The notes below the pieces were generated by a model. The model did not search any database. It saw nothing but the letters and a program-made list of their open reading frames with translations, and was not told the origin of the DNA. From the NCBI GenBank assembly GCA_025201345.1, contig JAIXMG010000005.1:868001-932000 (forward strand): DNA of 64,000 nt, read 5' to 3'. Positions 23,879 to 36,079 of the stretch are shown piece by piece. How positions within the stretch are numbered: position 1 is the stretch's first letter; every line of letters starts with the position of its first letter. The translations under genes and the position numbers were made by a program. The stretch comes from Thamnidium elegans. Its lineage: Eukaryota > Mucoromycota > Mucoromycetes > Mucorales > Mucoraceae.

Positions 23879-24070
23879 TAAGAAAAAAAAATAGAGTGGT
23901 ATATATATACAGAAGCTTGGTCTGTGCCTAATCGGCATTTTAAATTATACTCGATAGTATTCCATGTTCCATGTTACAGAGAACGAGCGGTAATCCATAA
24001 TGGGTTGTTTCCCTTGAATTTTATTTATTAAAATGGGTTACATATGTCAGTATACTTCGGAACCAAGTTT

Positions 24071-24871
24071 TTACCAAGCCGTATAACCACCGTCAACTAT
24101 AATTTCTGAGCCAGTGACAAAAGACGCTGCATCAGATGCTAAAAATACAACAACACCTTTCAATTCATGTGGTGTTCCAAGTCGTCCCATAGGCGTCTCT
24201 TGTTCCCATATCTTTCTTAATGCTGCTCCTTTTTCTCCTTGTTCTGCTAATAAAGCACGATTCATATCTGTGTCAAAGTATCCTGGGGAAATTGCACATA
24301 CCCGAATATTATATGGGGACCATTCACATGCCACGGACTTGGTTAGTTGTAGTACAGCACTTTTTGTAGCATTATACGGAGCATGTGTATGAGGACGATT
24401 AACAACATGAGCAGACATGGATGCTATTGTAATAATAGACCCACCCGTACCTAAACGCATCATATGTCTTAAAAGACGAATCAATATTATATACAAATAC
24501 AAAAAAAGAAACTCCCCTTACTTTGCCGCTTGTTGCATACAGTAAAAAGTACCATTGACGTTGACTTGGAAAATAGTAGAGAAATCCTTTGCAGTGTAAT
24601 CAATTGCTCGGCAAACCTTGTTGATTCCGGCCGCAGTTACCAATATATCAATTTTGCCATGGTGTTGCACAATATCATCAAATATTTTAGCAACAGCTCC
24701 GTCGTCCGTCACATCACAGTCCCAAGCTGATACCTGTACATTACAAACAGATTTGATTTTTTCAATTGCTTGAATACATGATTCTGGTAATAAATCGATA
24801 CATGCTACGGAAGCTCCACTTTCAGCTAATGCAAGCATCATTTCATATCCTAATCCTCTTGCACCGCCAGT

Positions 24872-24910
<39 letters not shown>

Positions 24911-25030
24911 TGTAATAAGATTATTAATAACGAGCACGTACAAAATTATGTCTCACTTACTTATTGCTACTTTCCCTTTAAGAGATAATTGGGAAACAAC
25001 GGAAGGTGAAGGTTCCGATAAAGACTGCAT
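24071..25030 (-). CDS. Short-chain dehydrogenase/reductase, D-arabinitol 2-dehydrogenase-like
   Basis: A classical SDR of about 270 residues. The cofactor motif is TGGARGLG in KVAIITGGARGLGYE, with the acidic ACIDL strand end, the NNAG-equivalent TAAGIN, catalytic Ser in ITIASMSAHV, YNATK for the Tyr-Lys pair, and SPGYFDTDM. It ends IIVDGGYTAW, which recalls fungal D-arabinitol 2-dehydrogenases and sorbose/xylulose reductases. Exon 1 starts at 25,030 (MQSLSEPSPS). Its intron (donor after the ATA-A of VAI) ends in an unbroken A tract followed by G, and splicing there restores the SDR motif exactly. The second intron lies at about 24,475-24,521. Polyol oxidation/reduction is inferred from the family; the substrate is not fixed by sequence. 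Confidence 0.85.
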
Positions 25031-27762
25031 CTTTTATATAAGTAAATATAAATATGTATATAAAAAAGAAGAGTGTATTTATTTGTTTTGGCTGGGAATA
25101 TATACACACGAGAAAAAAAAACCTGTTATATAGTTTCCTATGGGAATATAACGTCCATTTATTCATGTAAAAAAGAAAAAAGTAGCTATACCATGTATGT
25201 GCTACAATGGTATTGATAGAAACTGCCCAATCGTATAATTTAAAACTCATTATTCTTCCTTTTCTCACTTGCTTTTATTTTCCTTGGGAACATGTATATA
25301 TTTTGGATGTTTGTTATTGTATGCAAAAAAAAAACAGGTTTTGCTCTCACAGAACGTTTCGATCATGTTACTAGAAAAAAAAAATTGACTTTAATTATCA
25401 AGTTACACCATAACCAGCGAGTATAAATTTTCTGAATTGTCGTACATAATGAAAGATCTATTGTAACTCAAGCATTATTAGTGGCACCATAAAATATCAC
25501 TCGTGTAGCTCTTCTTAGCCTATGTGGTATGCGCCAGGAATTCTGGACTCCTTTTTATAAATACCAATAGCTTTCTTATCACTTACCATCACATGTAGAA
25601 GCTACCGGATATAAGCTAGTCCAGATTATGCGGGTCGTTCGATTCAAAAGTATATCCACCGCAAAACATGATTTTGTTTTACAAGTCAGCAATGCTTTGC
25701 CCTTCCTTTTTTTAAGGTAACAATACTTATACCTCTCTAACATATATGCATTGTAAATTAACTTTTGATATTATCGAACCAAGAAGATGAAGAGGTAACT
25801 AACTAGAATTTTTGTCAACTAGAGAGATAACTGCGACTAGCCTCTTTGAGTTAAAAAAAAAAGTACATTTACTGCACGGTGATACAAACATCTTGTCAAA
25901 GAGAGGAAAATATACCTTATAATTTTTACCGACTATATATGCAAACAACATAGTTATATGGTTACTTTCTTTGATAAGTTTGCATTTATAATGAAATTAT
26001 ATAATAAACGAAAAAAAAAAAAATCCTTTTAAATTACTATTACATAGTACCACTGTAATAGTTTGATCGACTATATTTTTATTTAGAATAAACAGAGTGT
26101 ACTCTCATTAGTGGTACAGAATAAAGATTGTCTGTATATCCAGGATTATCAACAGTAGAGTACAAAATTTTGCTAGTCTGCATAAGATAGTTAGTAACCA
26201 AAAGCTTAATCGACAACGATAAAAAAGGGAGAGATAGAACAATAAAGAAAGATAAAGTCCTATTAACTTTGCTAAAAAGAAAAGAAAAGAAAAAAGGGTT
26301 TGAAATAACTAAATTAATTTGACAGCATTAAACGCGAAATAAATAGGCCAATGTATTCATTGCTAAGGGGACGATAGAAAAAAAAATATAATTGTTAAGG
26401 ATTGTACTAAGATAATTATATTTTCGCCTTGCCTTTTTTTCTTCAAAAACTAGTTTATAGAACCAACTTGACGTTTCCTTTCTCTATTTTACTTATCGAC
26501 TCAGCTTTTTTTTCAGAGGGTGACACATGCAGATATTGCCGGAAGTAAAAACCAAACTACATATTATATTTGGGATCATTCAATCCAAAGTCTTATATCT
26601 ATACAGGAAAAGTAGCATTTTTTTTTTATAAGTAAGCAATTTCTTGACATTTCTTACCTAAGACCTTTCGTATATTAGCATTCCATTACATTTATCAAAT
26701 AAACACAAGAAAACACTATGGAATAACCATTTTCCTTAGTATATCTGTGCTGTACATTAACTCCCAGATGCTTTGTATTAACACAAATTATCTAGTGTTA
26801 CCGTTAAAGCTTCTGAATAATCTACTTTGTCCCTTTTTAAGCCCATTCATTCTGAATGCCTTATTTTAGGTGTCGTTTTTTTAAATGCGTGGCAAGCTAT
26901 AATTAGTTTAATTTCGTTGTACCGAAATATACTGTCAAAAGATTACCGAGGAAAACAGAAACTCATCTGTCCAAAATAACACTAGTCGGATCTACAAAAT
27001 ACTTTATCTCGAAAGGATAGGTAGGTTGTTACAGCTCCTTCTTTATATCAAAACGTCTGCTGTCAAGAATATATCTTACTGGTATAGCTGTTATCAATGT
27101 TTTTATAATATTTGATAATGATTCAATTCGAGCTATTTTTGAAATATAGTGTATTGTAGAACCATTTTTTTTTTAAAAAAAAAACTCTAATCGATCATCC
27201 TACTGAGATATAAACGTCATTAAACACAAAAATAAAGTGATAGATGCGAATGTACTCTTTTATCTATACTGCCCATGCACAAGTAAACATTTCCAATATA
27301 GAAAATGTGTAACGGCCTAACTAAACTTTTTCGTTTCACTGTCTAGCTAGGTTTAAACGTGTTGTACATTAACAAAAGGAAACAAGGGTACGTCGATTCT
27401 TTTTTTTTTCTTGTTAAATACACTCTAGCTTATATTTTATGTCGATACCTAATACAAATGACATAAATATATTCCTTATTCCAGCTGATATCATAAAGTA
27501 CGCGAGATTTACCGCGTTTCAAAAGGCTTGATACTCCGTATACACTTTTTATATATATAAAACCTGACCATTTAATTATGGCGCGTTTCTATTTTTGACG
27601 TGCATAAAATGATAAAGTATTATAAAAATGCGTGTAACAGTACAGTTGATAGATATGATGGTATGGGCTTTTATTTTTTTTTATTTTATACATTATTAGA
27701 AATATTACAAGGGGAGAGAGAAAGAAAACAGTAAGGCGAATAAATAAATAAAAATACATATA
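25031..27762. other. 2.7-kb gene-free AT-rich region
   Basis: No reading frame with coding character, no tRNA-like box pair and no match to the repeats elsewhere in the window was found. The proximal part serves as the SDR promoter. A possible tiny gene or non-coding RNA cannot be excluded by reading alone. Confidence 0.5.
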
Positions 27763-29413
27763 TTACAATGAATCGAAATCAATACTTCTAAAATCAACTT
27801 CACGTTTAACAAGTTCGAATACCAAAAAACCAACACTTGTAGCAGGTACAACACGAATAACAGTGCTTCCAAATTCTTGATACAAGAATTTTCTTACACT
27901 ACCACCGTTCATTTTCACTTGCAATTTACACTGCTCCCAAGTACGTCTATATAATTCATTTACTGGTTCTTTTTTGGTTTTGTTGGCGAATTCGGATTGT
28001 CCTTCTTCGATATAAAATATGCTGTGGATCTTTGAAAGTGGTTGTTCAATTATTTGATACGCCTATTATGTATAACCTAAACGTCAGTAAAATTTAAACT
28101 TTTTTTTTTTTTACGGAGGGATGATCATATTACCACTGCTGCTGCTGCACCTGCAAGGATAACAAATAAAGGCTCTAACATTAAAGGAGGTCTCTCTGAA
28201 GATTTTCCCGATGCAGAAATAATTCGATGTTTATCCACTTCATCCATATTATACACTTCTTTCCAACCCTTTTCAATCTCACTTAATGTCTTTCTAGAAT
28301 CTACTTGTAATCCATACATTTCATCTAAAAAGTAATAATAACCTTGTTGTTTTACCCATTCAAATGTAGCAAAAAACAAACCACAGGCTAATGAATCCTA
28401 AATGATAAATGTCAACGAACTAGCTTTTTTTTTGCAAGTAATCTTTTATCTAGTTACCCTCATCAAAGTCAACGTAAATCCACGATAAGCACTGGCAACA
28501 CCTAATTCTTTTAATGTTGATTTGGCAAATTGATACAGCGATTTATGTTTTCCTTCTAATAAATCACTAACTTCGAATCGAACCTTTAATGAATCAAGAG
28601 GCGCGGCTACAACAGATTGTGCAGCACCAGCAAGACAACCTAAATATATTCAATTGGGTCAACAACAACAACAACAAAAAAAATCGCAGTAAAACTGTAT
28701 GTGTGTGTGTAACTCTTTACCAGCCATAAAAACAGAAGAATAAGGTGGTGGTGGAAAAGGTCGATGCAATTGAAAGGCACTAGGAGGATGAAATATAGGC
28801 AATGTTGCGATATAAGTGGTATAAAGTACAGTACCGATCAACGTGTTTGCAATCAAAGGCGGAAAAACATGACGAGGTAAAAAGTTCCACTGAAAAAAAA
28901 AAAAAAAAAAAAAAAAAAAGTTAAATGTCGACGCCCTTATTTAATTTCGATTTTTCAAAATTACCCCCTTTGTTTTTACGGCATGAGTAATCATACCAAT
29001 GGAAGTATATCTAAATGAGAATTTCTTCGATGATAGATCGTCAATTGGCATAAGAGCTCTTGCCATGATGAGATAATCTACTCTTAATGGCCGAAATAAC
29101 TAAAAGTGTAGGTCATTAGAAGAAGAAAAATGATATACTGCAAAATTTTTTAAAATACCTTGATAGGCGTTCTGTAGAATAGATATAAACTTTGCATCAT
29201 TAAGGTTCGAGCAAAAGCTGTTGTTCCACCGACCGAAGTAACTTCTTTTGCTTTCTTCTTTTTTTGCTGTATTGCTCTATAAGATACTAGATTTTTATAA
29301 GGCGTTTGTAAAAATGTTGGAATATTTCTACTGCTGAATTGCGTTGGTTGCCATTTTTTAGTAGTAATGGTATCATGATTTTCGGTAACTGGCTCTATGA
29401 CAGAAGGTGCCAT
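27763..29413 (-). CDS. Mitochondrial carrier family-like protein (fungal, divergent)
   Basis: About 420 residues in roughly seven exons. A 70-residue hydrophilic N terminus precedes membrane repeats. One repeat carries FMAGCLAGAAQSVVAAPLDSLKVRFE, a near-canonical carrier signature (PxDxxKxR). The next has LAGAAAAVAYQIIEQPLSKIH, a degenerate one, and the C terminus is FELVKREVDF followed by RSIDFDSL. Internal motifs include AYRGFTLTLMRDSLACGLFFATFEW, the GF-x-x-x-x-RD-x-x-x-G feature of carriers. The first repeat has no clear signature. Placement in the mitochondrial inner membrane is inferred from family. The transported substrate cannot be predicted, and the degenerate repeats may mean altered transport. 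Stop at 27,763 is preceded by the frame through KREVDFRSIDF. Confidence 0.75.
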
Positions 29414-29859
29414 AGTTTACTACGAAAAAAAAAAAAAATACGAAAAAATGTAAACAAATTTTTTTTTTCCCCTCTCCTCTCTGTTTAAACCCTTGAGCAT
29501 TTGACCAATTTTAATTGAAAAGTCTAAAATTCAGGGCCAAAATCATTAGATAACAACTGTTCTTTTTAAAGTCAGTGATGATTTTTTTGTACACCATTGT
29601 ACAAACAGTTGCTTTTCTTATCTAAAGTAGAGTACGATTCTTAGACTTACACTGTAACATGTTGCTAATCTGTGCATCATCTCTAACTACAGATGTACCT
29701 ATAATTTATGACGAACTTTTTTTTTGTTGCATTTTCCGAGGAGAACACATTGTATGTAATATCGATTAATTGAATTATTCACTGTTTATACAGAAAGACA
29801 AAAATAATATGCATGATAGGATTTTATTTTATAGGTTTAAGTTTTTTTTTGTACAAGTT

Positions 29860-32497
29860 TTAGAATCTAAACACCTCCACTCTGTATACAGGTATACCTT
29901 GTTCACCACCAAATTTACCCTTGTTCTTCTTTCTGAACTTGGTTAATTCATCAACAGGAGCATCAACTGAGCTTCTAGATTGTTTCTCCATGTTCTTAGC
30001 GCGAGCATGCTTGTTCTTACGATCGTATGCACCTAAAATATTTCTCAATTGCTCAAGGTCATCAATAACTTCAATTTCACTAGCAATAATTTCACGTAAT
30101 GTAAATGCAACTTCTTGAAGTTTAGGTTCCAAAATAATTGTAGGGAAAAAGATATCTAAAATACTGTTTGCAAAATCGACAATCTATATATATATATATA
30201 CCAATTAATAAGTTTTTCACTTTCAATTTTAAATTATTACTTACGTTACTACGCTTAGTTAAGTTGGACGACTTGTCTTTTAACCAGCTAACAATAGTAT
30301 TAAGGATAACAGGTAATTCAGAAGCATTAATACGCTTAAGAGATTGTTGTAAAAAGATATCATTTCTAGGAGCATCAACTACCAATTTCAAATAAGTACT
30401 GAATCTACCATTCTTCCAATCTTCATCATCATACAAAGCAACTAAGGCCTTAACCAAGGTAACCAAATCACTTTCAGGGATATCTTGTACGTACTCTAAA
30501 GCAAGAGGTACCATAGCCCATTCCTTTCTTTCCAAAAGTGAGCTGAGAATACCAGTTTCAGTATAGTTACTACGAAGTAAAGACCTTGACATCAAGAAAA
30601 GAATAACTTCAACAGGCCAAAAACTAGCATTAAAGCATTTACTAACTACACTGGAAATATAATATTGTGATAATTCCATCTTTTTGGTGTTTGTCCATTT
30701 GTTCATCATATGACGATATTCCTCAGTCTTGGCAGCAATAGCATCTGAACCAACATCCTTCATCTCAGCATCAGTTTCAACCGTCTTAACACAAACATGT
30801 TCAAAGAAGAGGTTGGTAAATTCTTCTTGTGTGATATCCTTATCCATCAATTTAGCTAAAGTGTTTGTTTCTAATTTTTGATACTTTTCTAATCTTGAAA
30901 CCCATTTATCGTAAAGTTCATCTGAGGATTCATCTGCGTGGAAACCGAAATCGCGACTGACAGTTTCTCTACCACTGCGAGAATAGCCAATGTTTTCTTC
31001 AGAGCTATAATCGTTATTGATTCCCATAAATTCAACAGTTTGTTTCATTTTACCCATAGCGGCCATAAGAGAGATGGGTTCACTATAATAAGGACAGAGC
31101 ATAACAACTGAATTAGTATCTGCCATCTTTTTAGCAGATTTGATGTTCTTGCTGTTAGTCTTTGCTACGACAGAAGAAACAGTGACAGCAAGATGAGAGT
31201 TAGGCAAAACAGCGATACTATAAACACAGTTATTCTTGTTGAATGTATTCTTTTCTGAGACCTTGATAATTTGTTCAGCTTGAAGGGTACCATATTTGAT
31301 ATCCCAAACACTAACAACATGTTCTACTTCAGATTTCTTTGTTGTACGAGGAGCAATCATAGCAACATAACTATCAGATAAAGGTGTAACAGCTGCGATA
31401 TTTCCCAAGACATCATCTTGGAATCTATAACCATGTAATTTAATTGATAATTGTTTGGTTAAAGAACCTGTCACCTTCTTTGAAGAACTGTGCTTTAATT
31501 GCATACGCCAAACGGTCCAAGTACCGTTAGCTCCTAAAATAGTAAACCTACCATCGGTAGGATCTAAAGTAAATGCAACAGGCTTTTCGGATAATTTGAT
31601 ATTGATGCTGACAAGTGTATCAATGCTTCTACGTTCGACATTAATATAGTTGAGTTTGATTGTATATGCATCTGATCCGGCAACGTTATTGATGGTGACA
31701 ACGATAGTAGACATGGAAGGAACCATGGAAGTAGGAATACAACAAGGACGAGTATGTGCGTTGGATGTAACAAATACAGTTGACCACACAACAGTACCGT
31801 TCTTTTGAACCTTTTGCTTTGCTGTAACACGATCTAAATCTTTGGTAGCTAATTCAATTGATCCACTCTCGCTAACAATAATAACATGAGAGTGCAATGA
31901 TGGTGAGACATGAATAGCACGAATATGTTCATCAAACTATAAAATTAATCAAAAATGTCAGTATAAAAAAAAAAAAAAAAGATAAATTTTTGACAGGTGG
32001 ATGGAAATATTTACATCTTTCTTAGTCTTGTCTAATTCTTCGTTATCACCACTCTTGGTGTTCTTCCATAACCAAACAGTTTTACGTTCTTCTGTTTTTG
32101 TTACATCAGGACCAGAGGCAACAATGGCATAAGTATAATCAACAGCGTCTGAATCTCTACCACCGTCAATATGAGTAGCAGGTCCAACAAAGGCAATACC
32201 TGGAGGTGTAGTCCAAGACTTTGTGCACTTTTGGTCTGTAGTCTATATATTGATATACGAAATTAGTAAGCGTTCTTGGATAAATATATATTGATTATAT
32301 ATAATTACATTATAGATTTTAAAACCTTCACCCTGAACAGTAATGGCAACAAAATCGGCATCGTCACTTGCAGTATTGTTATTTAAAGTAGATTCTAAAG
32401 AATTAAGTCCAACAACAAAGTGCTTGCTATCACTTCCACCTACAGTGTTATGAAAGCGAGCAAGTGGGAAGGGTTCTTCTAAAGCAAAACCAGGCAT
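29860..32497 (-). CDS. NOL11/UTP8-like nucleolar protein of the small-subunit processome
   Basis: About 810 residues in four exons (introns near 32,252-32,309, 31,938-32,014 and 30,186-30,244). The order of features follows animal NOL11: an N-terminal beta-propeller-like half with DQKCTKSWTTPPG, TVWLWKN and VVSVWDIKYGTLQAEQ, then CPYYSEPISLMAAMGKMKQ, the segment aligned in NOL11 with IPY..SSLA.ALGKLK. A helical C-terminal half ends LTKFRKKNKGKFGGEQGIPV and YRVEVFRF. NOL11 acts in the t-UTP/UTP-A complex for rDNA transcription and pre-18S processing. The second exon begins after an intron in phase with N/T. UBA3 ends only about 130 bp upstream of its start on the same strand. The family is inferred from remembered similarity; the yeast counterpart Utp8 is more divergent. 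Confidence 0.8.
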
Positions 32498-32625
32498 AAT
32501 TTGAATAGATCTGTTTTAGTAAAATAAAAAAAAAAAATGCTTTGTGTATGTGGAGTACATCAAATAAACTTTGATTTTAAAAAAATGGGAGGCTTAGATT
32601 AAAGTGACTTTTTTTATTATACTTT

Positions 32626-34293
32626 TTATGCCTTCCATTTGATGCAGAGTTGAAGACTGACAGGTAACGCAGCATCTGTAACAGTGATAAATTCACCTTC
32701 TTGTACAAGTTCACTGATTATTTTTGTAAGGTTTGGTCGAGTAGCTTCTTCCAATACTTTAGGAGCTTGCATGTATATAGATGTTGTGGCTGTACGTAAA
32801 CTAGGTCTTTTTAATTGACTACAGTTTGCAAAGAGTTAGTTATGTACTCTCGTTTTTCTTTTTTTTTTAAAAAAATAGCTTACGCATCAGGTTTCTCTGC
32901 AAGCCATTCGATTAATTCACTGACAGTCATATTAGGATCTAATTCAACAGTGGATGATTCTGAACCACATACAGGACATGCAGGTTTCTTTTCAAGTTCA
33001 AATGTATAAGTATAAATGCCCGAATTACCAGTATACATCATATAATTGTTCAAGTAAGGAGCAATAAATGTTGCCAACTTGTAAGCCTCGTTACAACATG
33101 AAGCAGCAATAACAGCATTGGTAGAAGCAATTGCAGGTATAATATTTTTGACAACGCCTTGAGTTAAAGAATAAGTTACGCCTGTAATATTAAACTTTTG
33201 AGCTCTACCAGCAGCTTGTTGATACATCCAATTAATATCTTCTGGGTTGTCAGTATCGTACTTTTTATCGCCCCACACACGAGGCCATTCTAATACAGAA
33301 GCCCATTCAATACAATGTTCCGGTAATCGAGGTGTATTGGCAATAGTACATATAGGAAATGTAGTTGGTTTATTGAATAGTTCTAATGAACATTCATAAC
33401 AAGAAGACATGGTAGGAATAATTACACGCGCTTGTCCCTTAAATCCTTCGGTACCACCATCTACCAATACTTTCCATGTACTTTGATCTTCAGGGTCAAA
33501 CATTTCAATCAATTTAGCGTTAATCCATCGTCTAGCTTCTACAGAGTCTAATCCACAAATAATGATATCAAATTGTTTATAATATTCTTCATCCTTATCT
33601 TGAATTTTGCCAAAATATCTAATTGGATTGGTTACTGAAAAATATTCTGTAAATATGTATGTTAATATCACTTACGGTACGACATCAACACCTGGAACTC
33701 TACTCATAACAAAACTAGCGGCTACGTTAGCTTTCGATTTACCAATATCCTTCTTTCTATATAAAATGAAAGTGTTTAATACATTATTTTATCAAATGTA
33801 TTCTTTGTTTTTGAACCTGCCTAAATAGGAATTGGCGATTAAGGTTACTGAGGTCAATAGTATCCATATCAATTACATGAAGTTGTTTGAATCCAGTCAA
33901 AGCAAGGTTCTTTAAAATTTCACAACCTAATCCACCTGCACCAATAACTAGGATTTTCTTTTCTTCTAACTCTTTAATATTCTATTTTAAAGAAGAAAAA
34001 ATAAGTTAAGAGTTCTTTTTTTTTTATAACGTATATAGAATAGTAATTACCTTGGGAGAATTCAAAGCTCCAATAATACCCTTTTCAAGATCTTCACATT
34101 TGGAATCGTCTACTTCTGCCATGTCAACATCAGATGCTGCCATCTCTACAGTTTCAGTCAGTTATAAAGCAAAATAAAATTAAAACGCGTAGTCACTTTA
34201 CCTTCGTTGCTAGAATACGACGAGGTTCTTTGTCTCTTGGAATCGGGTATGGTCATGGGTTCTTCTGATCTTTTTGTACAATACGATTCCATA
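32626..34293 (-). CDS. UBA3: NEDD8-activating enzyme E1 catalytic subunit (UBA3)
   Basis: Uba3 with Ula1/NAE1 adenylates NEDD8 and passes it to Ubc12, which activates cullin ligases. About 430 residues: the ATP-binding Rossmann motif [44 protein letters not shown] and [13 protein letters not shown]. Next are [15 protein letters not shown] with the Zn-binding SSCYECSL, the catalytic cysteine in [16 protein letters not shown], and a second Zn pair in [12 protein letters not shown]-terminal ubiquitin-fold/E2-binding region ends LQLCIKWKA. Start at 34,293 ([12 protein letters not shown]) is followed by a short first exon. Four to five introns. All catalytic residues look intact. Confidence 0.94.
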
Positions 34294-35257
34294 AATCAGT
34301 TAAACAAGTAAAAGAAATAGAGAGAGAGAGAGACAAGCTTTAGAGGTAAAGAGAAAACGTAATTTTGAGCGGCGCCTTTTTTAACAGTTACCCAAAAAGG
34401 GCTACTTGGGTATACAATTATGCTTGGTGAAGAAGCTGCTTTTTTTTTACTTGATAGAGTAATACTGAAGAGTTAAAAGTAGTATATTAGCTCCTATTAT
34501 TAATACAAGTTAAAATACAAGTTTTTTTTTTTTTAAAAAAAAAAAAGAAGGTTTCAGCTTATAAAGTACATGATTTTAAATTAAGTCTAGACACGCTTCC
34601 AATAGGACTACATTTCGCGCTAAGATCACGTGAAATTTTTTTACTTCGGACAGTAATTTATGAACTCTCTAGTTGGTACCAAGGGTAGAACCACCTATGT
34701 ACTTTCGTTTCTTGCGTAGATTTTTTTGCAACATTAAATTGTTAGATTAATTCTCCCATATTTCAGGGCCTCAGAAATAGAATCTAGGCAGATATTTGTG
34801 TCGACAAAAAAATTTGTAGTAGAAATTAAGTAAGATAAAATAGACTGTGATTCTTTATATACAAAATACTTGAGCAAATGAAAGCAAAAATAAAAAATGT
34901 TTATTCCAAGTGACAATATCCCCCCCCCCAAAAAAAAAGAAAAGTACAGCTAAACTCATCGAATATATAAGACCTAATAATGTGGCAGTTCACAGCAAAG
35001 CAAACAAAAACAAAAAAACTTCTGTAATTTCGATCCAGTAATTTTACGTAATCTCGAGAACAAACAAACACATCGCCAATATTAATAGTCAACTCATAAT
35101 AGAGAGATGTAATTCAGTTTCATTACTCCATTACGCGGCTATGAATAGCCTTCACCCTTTTTTTTTAAGCGCAAAACTGTCACTTTTTTTTTTAAAAACA
35201 AATAAAAAACTCGACATCAATTTTTGTGAAACTCGAGTTTGTTTTTTTATAATAGAT
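34294..35257. other. Intergenic region, UBA3 promoter side
   Basis: Nearly 1 kb without a supportable gene. It holds a C10 run followed by A at 34,921-34,938, a GA-rich patch just upstream of UBA3 (about 34,319-34,333) and several A/T runs. The C run makes a minus-strand frame look Gly-rich, but no coding signal is present. Confidence 0.5.
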
Positions 35258-35972
35258 TTATTCCTTGTCTTGATCACGAGAAGAAACTAATTCCAAGTTA
35301 TCATCATATCCATCTAATAAAAAGCATTTGCTAAGTAAAAAAAAAAAAAAAACCATATATTCGAGTTATTTTTTCACGTTATCCACTTACGTTTCTTAAA
35401 ATCGTTTAATGTCTCTTCTGGTTCAGAAACAGTTTGCATATAATACATTTGATAAAATCCTGCAAATAATAAAGATTTTTCCTCGTCTACTTCAAATGAC
35501 TCGACAATTTCCTATTTTTTTTTTTTTGTTACATGTTAATATTTTTTTTCAGGTTAAATGTTGCTAAGAAAAAAGTGATACCTCAATAACAGAATCTTCA
35601 AACTAAAAATAAAAAATTAACACTAAATAAAGAAACTTTATGCCATAAAAAAAAACACTTACAGGACGACCGTTTGTAGCAGTAGCAAAGTCTTGAATTT
35701 CCTTTAAATTCCATTTACCGTCCTTGTCCTGAAAAAAAAAAGTTAAATGTATATCTTGAGCGTAAAAAAAAAAAAAAAAGAAAGCTTTACTTTATCGAAA
35801 TTCTCGAAAATTTCTTTAAGAATCTAAAAAAAAAAAAAAAAACTAAATTAAAAGGTACGTAATATATAAAATAATCCAAAAGTTTTACCTTGTCAACTTT
35901 AGGTTTTAAATCACCAGTGGCATCGTCCACCATCAAGTTATATACAGCGTCATCTTCAGATTGTTGAGACAT
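35258..35972 (-). CDS. Small EF-hand protein
   Basis: Six tiny exons give about 125 residues: MSQQSEDDAVYNLM, then ILKEIFENFDK joins DKDGKWNLKEIQDF across an intron, giving one canonical EF-hand loop (D-K-D-K-D-G-K-W-N-L-K-E). A second half, FEDSVIEEIVESFEVDEEKS followed by LLFAGFYQMYYMQT, resembles a degenerate EF-hand. The tail is PEETLNDFKKHGYDDNLELV. All introns have GT-AG ends and several acceptors are long T runs. The join FKKHGYD (C plus AT) confirms the last intron. Calcium binding at the first loop is expected; the partner is unknown. I do not recognise a characterised orthologue. It lies between the ankyrin-FYVE gene and UBA3 on the same strand. Confidence 0.78.
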
Positions 35973-36079
35973 CTTTTCTATAAGAGAGAGAGGTTTTTTT
36001 TAAAAAAAAAAAAAGTTGAAAATAAAAAAAAAAAAAGGGTCACAAGGGTAAAAAGTTTATTTTTTGGTATATATTTTTT

